This document shows positions 5,939 to 11,838 of a stretch of DNA of 11,838 nucleotides, one piece after another. How positions within the stretch are numbered: the first letter of the stretch is position 1; each line of letters starts with the position of its first letter. A model generated the notes under the pieces. That model saw nothing but the letters and a program-made list of their open reading frames with translations. It did no database searches and was not told the DNA's origin. This DNA is from a bacterium (GTDB lineage: Bacteria > SZUA-79 > Acidulodesulfobacterales > Acidulodesulfobacteraceae). Position numbers and translations under genes: made by a program. The stretch is from NCBI GenBank assembly GCA_021794255.1, contig JAJYRF010000101.1, positions 1-11,838 on the forward strand, written 5' to 3'.

Positions 5939-7051
5939 TTATTTTTTTCTAAAAATATTTAAAAAATATTCCTTAATCTTAGCTTTTATTCCATTATTAA
6001 AAAATAAGCTGAGTCTAAATATAAAAAAAATAAATTTGCTTTTATATAAATAAAGCTTATAATTTTTTCTTTTTATACCTAAAAATCTTTTTTTATAATC
6101 TTCGTCTCCTTTTAGAAAATCAAACTCTGAATAATTTTTGCCGATTGCTTCTTTAATATTATAATAAGTCAACACTATACCCGGATATAAATTTGAATAT
6201 TTTGTATCAAAACCCGGTAAATAAACCTGCCGCTTTTCGGCGTAGTCAAAACAGACGGCGGCAGATATAAATTCATTATTATATTTTAAAAAAGACAGCG
6301 CCAAAATATTATTTTTAAAAAAGCTAATAAATACTTCCTTAAAAAATGATTTTATTTTATTATTTCGGAAAACTCCGCTATGTCCTTTTTCATTCCACCG
6401 TTTCTGATGTAATTTAAAAAAATTATCAATAAATAAATCTAATAAAGAATTATCTGCATTTTCAGATTTAACGTATTCAATAGATTTTTTCTCGGCTTTT
6501 TCAACCCTGCTTAATATATTATACCTTTGTTTAGAATTAAATTGTTTTATATATTTGTCTATTCCGTCCGTTAATTTTATATAATAGGTATCGCCGCTTT
6601 CTTTACATTGTAAAAAATATGCCGTTTGTTTATTTTTATTTATATTTTCAAGCAATGATTCGGATATCTGCTTTAAAAAAATTATATTTGCAATATCGCT
6701 TCCTTCAATTATATTAAATATCTTTGCAATGATATTTTTTTGATTTGCCTGTTTGTCAATAATAATACCTAAATAATCAGAAAAATCATAGCTTATAAAC
6801 ATTAATACGTTAAAAAACACAAAAAATTTTTTAATGAAGAACGGCGCTATTGCTTCAATTTTACCATTTTCATCATAAATACATATAATGAAAAGTCTAT
6901 TTATTCTTTTGCTATTTAAAAAATATTTAACCCATAAATATACCCAATCATATGTTAAAAATACATTATCATTTTGGCTTTCCTTCAGCAATATATTCCA
7001 TTCATTTTTTAAATTTTTTAAATCTTCAATATTTTTTATTATTTTTACCAT
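5939..7051 (-). CDS. FemAB/CelD-like GNAT acyltransferase (BioF2-like domain)
   Basis: The 370-residue protein matches the Acetyltransf_6 (BioF2-like, CelD) family found in many polysaccharide clusters. Typical features are NVFLTYDWVYLWVKYF (29-44) near the N terminus and a central region around LHQKRWNEKGHSG (214-226). Late in the protein comes FDFLKGDEDYKKRFLG (310-325), the family's most recognisable signature. GNAT-fold enzymes of this group transfer acyl or aminoacyl groups to sugars or lipids; the donor here cannot be read from sequence. The C terminus is basic and aromatic (YKLYLYKSKFIFFIFRLSLFF), suggesting peripheral contact with the inner membrane. It lies between the two heptosyltransferases in the same direction, so modification of the core or an attached glycan is the likely role. 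No Shine-Dalgarno sequence is seen. Confidence 0.8.
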   Translation of the reverse strand: MVKIIKNIEDLKNLKNEWNILLKESQNDNVFLTYDWVYLWVKYFLNSKRINRLFIICIYDENGKIEAIAPFFIKKFFVFFNVLMFISYDFSDYLGIIIDKQANQKNIIAKIFNIIEGSDIANIIFLKQISESLLENINKNKQTAYFLQCKESGDTYYIKLTDGIDKYIKQFNSKQRYNILSRVEKAEKKSIEYVKSENADNSLLDLFIDNFFKLHQKRWNEKGHSGVFRNNKIKSFFKEVFISFFKNNILALSFLKYNNEFISAAVCFDYAEKRQVYLPGFDTKYSNLYPGIVLTYYNIKEAIGKNYSEFDFLKGDEDYKKRFLGIKRKNYKLYLYKSKFIFFIFRLSLFFNNGIKAKIKEYFLNIFRKK

Positions 7052-7145
7052 TAATTAATTGAATACAGATATTAATAAATATTTAATCTTTAATATTGCT
7101 TATTAATTTTTAATATTTGTTATAATTTTAATTTTTAACTTTTAA

Positions 7146-8792
7146 TTAACTTTTTGGTTTACCTGAAATTAATTTAAATACATCGCTTACACAAATTTTT
7201 TTCATACACAATGCATATTTTTCTGTTTCGTTATTGTCGTCTAAATTATTACTATTATTATCGCTACTATAATTAACGTTATCATTATTATAATTATTTA
7301 TATTCTTATAGCTGTCGGGACTTAAATCATCATTGCTATACTTATTAATTTCTTTTTTATTTATCAAACCGCAAGATTTTTTAAAACAGGGGGAACATAT
7401 AAGATTGCCCTGCAAAATTTTAACATTGCTTCCTATCGGACCTGTCAGTTCAGAACTAGTAGGTCCAAACAGCGCGATTATTTCAGGACCGTTTTCTATG
7501 CTTGCAGCTATATGCATAAGACCGGAATCTCCTGTTATAAAATAGTTCATTTTTGAGATTAGTTCTTTTACCTGCATCAAAGTAGTTTTGCCTGTCATGT
7601 CTGCAATAAGTTTATTGCCTGATTTGTTGATAGTATTTATATTATTATTTATATTATTAATGTTAATACTATTATTAATATTAGAATTAGAATTAGAATT
7701 AGAATTAGAATTAGAATTAGAATTAGAATTAGAATTAGAATTAGAATTAGAATTAGAATTAGAATTAAAATTAAAATTAGAATTAGAATTAGAATTAAAA
7801 TTAGAATTAGAATTAGAATTAGAATTAGAATTAGAATTAGAATTAGAATTAGAATTAGAATTAGAATTAGAATTAGAATTAGAATTAGAATTAGAATTAA
7901 AATTAGAATTAGAATTAGAATTAGAATTAGAATTAGAATTAGAATTAGAATTAAAATTAGAATTAATAAAAGTTTTATCTATATTATTATTAGTAATATT
8001 AATATTAGTATTCTCACTTTTTTCTTTATCAAATATTTCTTCAAAGTTAAATGTTTTTGCATTGTTATAATTATTTTGCAGCGAATTTATTATTTGTTCT
8101 GCATATGTTTTGTCTTCTTTGCCGCCGAATATCACAATTCTGGCATTATATTTTCTTAAAATTAATTCAGAAAGTTTAGCAAAATATTTGGCGGGCCATT
8201 TTTTTGTTGCCCACGCTCCGCCGAGATTAATTCCGATAAAAACCGTATCTGCGTTAAAATAAAAATTTTCATATATAAATTTATTCGCAAATTCTTTATC
8301 TGTTTTACTCGTTTTAAATGTCAGCTTTATATCATTAAGAACAAGCCCTCCCGATGACCTTGCAAGATATAAATAAAATTTTGCCGCATGCTCAAATTTT
8401 CTTCCTGCTCTGCTTATTTTTTTATTAGATAAAAATCCAAGGTTTGCATATTCTTCAACATATCTTTCTTTTGCGCCGCTTAAAAAGGCAAGCAAAGATG
8501 TTCTGTCAACTCCCTGTAAATCTAAGGACAAATCATATCTGCGCGATTTAAGCAATGCTATTAATTTTAAATAATCTTTTAATTTGTAATTTTTCTTATC
8601 TATAATAATTATTTCGTCTATATAAGGATTTAATAAAGCAATATCCTTAGCTTTATCCTCTATCAGCCATGTTATGGAGCTTTTGGGATAAGCCTTTCTT
8701 ATTGACTCAATAGCAGGAGTTGCGAGTAAACAGTCTCCGATTGAACTTAGCTTTATAATTAATATATTTTTAATATTTTGTTTTTCTGTCAT
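7146..8792 (-). CDS. Heptosyltransferase (GT9) with a giant Asn-Ser repeat insert
   Basis: This is a GT9 ADP-heptose:LPS heptosyltransferase. Signs are LIIKLSSIGDCLLATPAIESI (11-31), DLQGVDRTSLLAFL (91-104), GINLGGAWATKKWPAKYF (187-204), IFGGKEDK (221-228), GDSGLMHIAAS (421-431), IIALFGPTS (438-446) and the Cys-rich CSPCFKKSC (466-474). At 548 residues it is about 200 longer than usual. The excess is a low-complexity block at about 258-393, with 47 consecutive Asn-Ser or Asn-Phe pairs at 277-370, plus an Asn/Asp-rich loop at about 478-526 before the last Cys pair. All catalytic blocks are in one frame, so it is probably functional. It and the GT9 at 4451-5683 would supply the two inner-core heptoses (WaaC and WaaF roles, not assignable individually). 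No Shine-Dalgarno sequence precedes ATG 8790-8792. Confidence 0.9.
   Translation of the reverse strand: MTEKQNIKNILIIKLSSIGDCLLATPAIESIRKAYPKSSITWLIEDKAKDIALLNPYIDEIIIIDKKNYKLKDYLKLIALLKSRRYDLSLDLQGVDRTSLLAFLSGAKERYVEEYANLGFLSNKKISRAGRKFEHAAKFYLYLARSSGGLVLNDIKLTFKTSKTDKEFANKFIYENFYFNADTVFIGINLGGAWATKKWPAKYFAKLSELILRKYNARIVIFGGKEDKTYAEQIINSLQNNYNNAKTFNFEEIFDKEKSENTNINITNNNIDKTFINSNFNSNSNSNSNSNSNSNSNFNSNSNSNSNSNSNSNSNSNSNSNSNSNSNSNSNFNSNSNSNFNFNSNSNSNSNSNSNSNSNSNSNSNSNSNSNINNSININNINNNINTINKSGNKLIADMTGKTTLMQVKELISKMNYFITGDSGLMHIAASIENGPEIIALFGPTSSELTGPIGSNVKILQGNLICSPCFKKSCGLINKKEINKYSNDDLSPDSYKNINNYNNDNVNYSSDNNSNNLDDNNETEKYALCMKKICVSDVFKLISGKPKS
7683..7964 (-). repeat. In-frame hexanucleotide microsatellite, 47 units
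   Basis: The coding strand is (AATTCT)n, shown on the + strand as AGAATT. It has 47 consecutive units (282 bp) with no indel. The only variation is five units with TTT in place of TCT (Phe 280, 298, 332, 340, 342). Use of a single codon pair throughout implies recent expansion by slippage or unequal exchange. Because the unit is two codons, gain or loss of units changes protein length without shifting frame. On the antisense strand it makes an open Leu-Glu stretch, which I treat as a by-product. Confidence 0.97.
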
Positions 8793-8916
8793 ATTATTTT
8801 ATTTATTTATAATTTATATACTATATTTTTAATTTGCCGATATAAATTATAAATTATTAAAAAAATGCCTCTATTAGTAGAAATTTTACCGGCTATTTTA
8901 GAATATTATAACTAAA

Positions 8917-9657
8917 TTAATAAAAATATTTTACTTTAAATATTTTTCTTTTAAACTTAAAAAAATCTGTATTATGTCTAATAGCTATTCTCCTTAATGC
9001 AAAAAAATCTGTATTATCTTTTACTATACCTGTTTTAGTTATACATGCCCCCTGAAAACCGGCTTTTTCAACTAAATTTTTTATATTTTCATTATAATCG
9101 CCATAAGGATAAGCAAAAAAATTAATATTAATATTTAATTTTTCTTCAAGAATTTTTTTTGAAGCCGATATTTCTTCATAAGCAAGTTTTTCGGGAATCA
9201 TAGTTAAATGCGGATGTATTTTTGTATGAGCGCCCATTTCTATGCCCGATTTTATCATTTCTTGAAGTTCTGCTAAATTAAGCATTTCATCTTTATTTTC
9301 TCCGTTTTTAATATCCCATGCGTTAATACCCCCTATCATATCTGAAACCATAAAAACAGTTGCATTCACATTGTTATCTTTTATAATTTTTAGTCCTTTT
9401 GAATAAATAGACCTTGAACCGTCATCAAAAGTTATAGATACAAATTTATCATTTTTATAATTATTGTCAGTATTATTGTCATATATTTGTTTCATACGGC
9501 TAAGCGTCAAAAAAACATATCCCTTATTTTTTAAATACTTAATCTGTTTGTCAAAGTTTTCTTCAGTAACATATAGTCCCGGGAATTTCGCATTTTCAGG
9601 ATATTTTCCAATTTTATGATAAAGCAGAATAATAAATTTTTTTTTTAAATAATTCAT
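8917..9657 (-). CDS. Polysaccharide deacetylase (NodB fold, CE4)
   Basis: The 246-residue protein carries the NodB-homology signatures: TFDDG (76-80, with the catalytic-base Asp and the metal Asp at 78-79), HTKIHPH (144-150, supplying the metal His residues) and FAYPYGDY (181-188). LRRIAI (221-226) stands near the place of the later motifs. These metal-dependent enzymes remove N-acetyl (or other acyl) groups from amino sugars. The N terminus MNYLKKKFIILLYHKIG reads directly into the family's first strand and is too short and polar for a normal signal peptide, so a cytoplasmic enzyme acting on a lipid-linked or precursor sugar is more likely than a secreted one. It is the first gene of the - strand run and is divergent from the GT2 gene at 9795. 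Substrate not determinable. Confidence 0.87.
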   Translation of the reverse strand: MNYLKKKFIILLYHKIGKYPENAKFPGLYVTEENFDKQIKYLKNKGYVFLTLSRMKQIYDNNTDNNYKNDKFVSITFDDGSRSIYSKGLKIIKDNNVNATVFMVSDMIGGINAWDIKNGENKDEMLNLAELQEMIKSGIEMGAHTKIHPHLTMIPEKLAYEEISASKKILEEKLNININFFAYPYGDYNENIKNLVEKAGFQGACITKTGIVKDNTDFFALRRIAIRHNTDFFKFKRKIFKVKYFY

Positions 9658-9678
9658 ATTGTTGGCGTTTAAATAGAA

Positions 9679-9717
9679 ATTATGTTATTGTATAATTAAT
9701 GTACAATTAATTATATT
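9679..9717. promoter_or_regulatory. Back-to-back promoters sharing a dyad
   Basis: ATTGTA (9687-9692) and TACAAT (9702-9707) form an inverted repeat in the 137-bp gap between two divergent genes. The left arm starts a + strand promoter candidate, TTGTAT (9689-9694), 17 bp, TATATT (9712-9717). The right arm starts a - strand candidate, TTGTAC (9706-9701), 16 bp, CATAAT (9684-9679). A regulator bound to the dyad would cover both -35 elements. In AT-rich DNA such hexamers occur by chance, so this is tentative. Confidence 0.35.
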
Positions 9718-9794
9718 ACAGTATTATCTTATAATTATACTACAAGTGCTATCTTAATAATATTCAAAAATAACTAACATAAAACAATAAATTT

Positions 9795-10589
9795 ATGACA
9801 AAAACCGATACAAACACAACTATAAATACAATTAGCGAAGCAGACAAAGATAGCGCAAAATATGAAATAAATAAACCTTCATTGTCAATTGTGCTTCCTG
9901 CTTTTAATGAAGAAAAACGAATAAAATATACAATATCAAAATTAAGGTCTTTTTTAAAGCTAAAAAAATTTAATTACGAAATTATTGCCGTTGATGACGG
10001 AAGCACAGATAATACAATTAACGTATTAAAAGATATTTCAAATTCCGACTTAAGGATTATAACAATTACAAGAAGCGGAAAAGGCGCTGCGGTTAAAACA
10101 GGAATGCTTGCCGCAAATTATGAATATATCTTTTTTATGGATTCTGATTTGTCAACAGACGAACAGGAAATATTAAAATTTATAAACATTTTCAAAAAAG
10201 AAAAGGATGTTGAGGTTATAATAGGTTCAAGATACTTACCCGAAAAATTGACGATTATTCAGCCGCCTTTTAGAAATATGGTCGGAAAAACATTCAGTTT
10301 CTTAAAATCACAATTATTAGGCTTGAATTATTGCGATTCGCAATGCGGATTTAAAGCTTTTAGAAAAGAAGCAGCACAAAAAATATTTTCTAAAGTAACT
10401 ATTAACGGTTTTTCTTTTGATGTTGAAGTACTTTATATCGCAGAATTAAATAAAATAAAAGTTAAAGAAGTGGGGGTCGAATGGCGCCATAAGCCTGGCG
10501 GACATGTAAATATTATGATTGATTCAATTCCTATGATTTTTGATTTATTTAAAATATATCTTAAAAAAAATTATTACCTTAATCAATAA
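9795..10589 (+). CDS. GT2 glycosyltransferase, polyprenyl/dolichyl-phosphate sugar synthase type
   Basis: The 264-residue protein is a family 2 GT-A enzyme most like the ALG5/DPM1 group, which moves a hexose from a nucleotide sugar to a polyprenyl phosphate. Motifs are SIVLPAFNEEKRI (31-43), AVDDGSTDNT (65-74), RSGKGAAVKTGM (93-104), MDSDLSTD (115-122, DxD metal site), GSRYLPE (144-150), CDSQCGFKAFR (180-190), GFSFDVEVLYIA (205-216) and EWRHKPGG (229-236). It ends after the catalytic domain, with no GtrB-like pair of membrane helices. The product would be a lipid-linked sugar donor for periplasmic glycosylation. The first 25 residues are Thr/Asn-rich and outside the domain, so the start may be further in, but no later ATG precedes the domain. 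It is divergent from the deacetylase gene and has no Shine-Dalgarno sequence. Confidence 0.85.
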   Translation: MTKTDTNTTINTISEADKDSAKYEINKPSLSIVLPAFNEEKRIKYTISKLRSFLKLKKFNYEIIAVDDGSTDNTINVLKDISNSDLRIITITRSGKGAAVKTGMLAANYEYIFFMDSDLSTDEQEILKFINIFKKEKDVEVIIGSRYLPEKLTIIQPPFRNMVGKTFSFLKSQLLGLNYCDSQCGFKAFRKEAAQKIFSKVTINGFSFDVEVLYIAELNKIKVKEVGVEWRHKPGGHVNIMIDSIPMIFDLFKIYLKKNYYLNQ

Positions 10590-10590
10590 T

Positions 10591-10670
10591 AATCCTAATT
10601 ATCAATAATCCTAATTATCAATAATCCTAATTATAAATAATCCTAATTATCAATAATCCTAATTATTTTA
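10591..10670. repeat. Tandem repeat, 16-bp unit, about 4.7 copies
   Basis: The unit AATCCTAATTATCAAT repeats at 10591, 10607, 10623 (one base changed), 10639 and, in part, at 10655. It begins one base after the GT2 stop codon and fills most of the 128-bp gap between the two converging genes. The stop codon region itself (AATCAATAA) resembles the end of a unit. A T-rich run (10667-10681) follows, but no GC-rich stem, so no classical terminator is seen. Confidence 0.95.
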
Positions 10671-10717
10671 TTTTTTTTAATTTAAAGTAGATATATATAT
10701 GCTAATTTATTTGTGCA

Positions 10718-11695
10718 TTAAACTTTAGTAAGCCATTTCTCGTATTTTTTATTTTTCCCTTTAACAATTTTGAAAAATCTGTCCTGCAGATCTAAAGTAA
10801 CATCGCCTGCCTTTCCTTTTCCTATTTTTCTATCGTCAATTTCTCTGACCGGGGTAACCTCGGCTGCAGTTCCGGTTAAAAAAACTTCATTTGCAATATA
10901 TAATTCATCTCTAGTAATTCTTTCTTCTTTAACGGATATTTTCATTTCATTCTGAATAATTTCGATTGCGCTGTTTCTTGTAATACCCGGAAGAACCGAA
11001 GATAACGGAGGTGTTTTAATATACCCGCCTGAATAAATAAAAATATTTTCCCCGCTTGCTTCACATACAAAACCTGAAGTATCTAACATTATTGCTTCAT
11101 CGTAACCTACGTTTACAACCTCTTTTTTGGCAAGTATCGAATTTATATACTGACCCGTTGATTTTGACATACCCATAAAAGTATTTACATGAAATCTTGC
11201 ATAAGAAGAAACTTTTGCCCTGATACCTGTTCTTAAAGCTTCTTCTCCGAGATAAGCACCCCAGACCCAGGCAGAAATCGCAACTTTTACGTCATATTTT
11301 TTAATAAAAATACCGAGACCGCCTCCGTCCCCGATATAAACAATGGGTCTTATATAACACCCTTTAAATTTATTTATTTTTACAAGTTCAACAACAGCAT
11401 TAAAAATTTCTTCTTTAGAAAAAGGTATATCATCAATTTGAAGAATATGGCTTGAATTATATAATCTGTCTATATGTTCTTTTAATCTGAAAATAACGGA
11501 GCCGCCTTGTGATGTTTCATAGCATCTTATACCCTCAAACGCACCGAGACCGTAATGCAGACTATGCGAATTTACTGAAATATTTGCATCGCTATAATCA
11601 ATAAATTTTCCGTCCATCCAAACTTTAGAACCGTCAAACGGACCTGCCTTTTTAGTTTTGCCGTTTTTGGCATCGCCATTCTTCTTAGTCATCAT
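10718..11695 (-). CDS. ilvE: Branched-chain amino acid aminotransferase (class IV)
   Basis: This is a PLP enzyme that interconverts Leu, Ile and Val with their 2-oxo acids, using 2-oxoglutarate/glutamate. Of its 325 residues, about 300 are the class IV fold. VWMDGKFIDYSDANISV (25-41) is the usual start, followed by HYGLGAFEGIR (47-57), the Schiff-base Lys at 178 in MSKSTGQYINS (176-186), GYDEAIMLD (197-205), CEASGENIF (211-219), the PLP-phosphate loop VLPGITRNSAI (234-244) and FLTGTAAEVTPV, as in IlvE. An extra basic N terminus of about 22 residues precedes the fold. Unlike the cluster genes it has a Shine-Dalgarno-like AAGGAA (11705-11700). The spacing is 4 nt to ATG 11695 and 7 nt to ATG 11692, so the second Met may be the real start. 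It converges on the GT2 gene and is probably an independent housekeeping gene. Confidence 0.93.
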   Translation of the reverse strand: MMTKKNGDAKNGKTKKAGPFDGSKVWMDGKFIDYSDANISVNSHSLHYGLGAFEGIRCYETSQGGSVIFRLKEHIDRLYNSSHILQIDDIPFSKEEIFNAVVELVKINKFKGCYIRPIVYIGDGGGLGIFIKKYDVKVAISAWVWGAYLGEEALRTGIRAKVSSYARFHVNTFMGMSKSTGQYINSILAKKEVVNVGYDEAIMLDTSGFVCEASGENIFIYSGGYIKTPPLSSVLPGITRNSAIEIIQNEMKISVKEERITRDELYIANEVFLTGTAAEVTPVREIDDRKIGKGKAGDVTLDLQDRFFKIVKGKNKKYEKWLTKV

Positions 11696-11838
11696 TATTT
11701 TCCTTAATAAATTTTATTTTATTATTTAAATTATTATTAATTATATACTAATTATTATTAATCATTCTTATTTATTATTATTTATTCTTACTTTCTTAAT
11801 TATTCTTACTTATTATTACTTACTATTATTTACTATTA
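11696..11838 (-). other. C-free AT-rich 5' region of ilvE
   Basis: The + strand has no G from 11689 to the window end, so the ilvE leader has no C. It is built from degenerate repeats of ATTCTTACTTATTATT type (11763-11838). No hairpin, T-box or attenuator can form from such sequence. The only functional-looking part is the Shine-Dalgarno at 11700-11705. The promoter may lie in it or beyond the edge. Confidence 0.6.

Noticed and set aside
7683..7964. On/off phase variation of the heptosyltransferase by slippage
   Set aside because: The unit is six bases, so gain or loss cannot shift the frame. Only length variation remains possible.
7588..8070. Antisense + strand open frame of 160 codons with a long Leu-Glu repeat
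   Set aside because: It is the mirror of the hexamer array in the heptosyltransferase; the repeat unit lacks stops in this frame by chance, and no domain or leader is present.

Overview
This is an AT-rich window from what looks like a Gram-negative bacterium with a heptose-containing lipopolysaccharide (LPS). The evidence is an ADP-heptose pathway kinase (RfaE1/HldA) together with two family-9 heptosyltransferases. A RemA (DUF370) protein, an IS200/IS605-type TnpB tail and a class IV branched-chain aminotransferase are also present. The combination would fit an AT-rich deltaproteobacterial (Desulfobacterota-like) lineage, but nothing here fixes the taxon.

Layout. At 1-141 the last 46 codons of a tnpB-like gene run into the window on the + strand and end 10 bp from the 3' end of remA (152-418, -). 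From 668 to 9657 eight genes all lie on the - strand. In transcription order they are polysaccharide deacetylase (8917-9657), heptosyltransferase 1 (7146-8792), a FemAB/CelD-like acyltransferase (5939-7051), heptosyltransferase 2 (4451-5683), a GT2-like glycosyltransferase (3045-3998), a GT4 glycosyltransferase (1877-2950), rfaE1 (668-1669) and remA. A polyprenyl-phosphate-glycosyltransferase-like GT2 gene (9795-10589, +) is divergent from the deacetylase. It converges on ilvE (10718-11695, -), an amino-acid gene that seems unrelated to the cell-surface cluster.

Working together. RfaE1 makes heptose 1,7-bisphosphate. The two GT9 enzymes would add heptose to the inner core. The GT4, the two GT2-type enzymes, the acyltransferase and the NodB-fold deacetylase would extend and modify the core or a linked glycan. 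RemA may be a regulator, but its place here could be accidental.

What is unusual. (1) Both heptosyltransferases carry Asn-rich inserts coded by hexanucleotide repeats. In the larger one an uninterrupted in-frame array of 47 hexamers encodes an Asn-Ser/Phe stretch of 94 residues. (2) The gaps between cluster genes are long and hold structured DNA: a likely structured RNA at 4115-4288, an IS605-like end hairpin, a 112-114 bp terminal-inverted-repeat element, a 28-bp perfect palindrome, and a 70-bp-period repeat. That repeat carries the same motif as the tnpB end at the window's left edge. (3) Almost no gene shows a Shine-Dalgarno sequence. ilvE is the exception, and its 150-nt 5' region contains no C on the coding strand.
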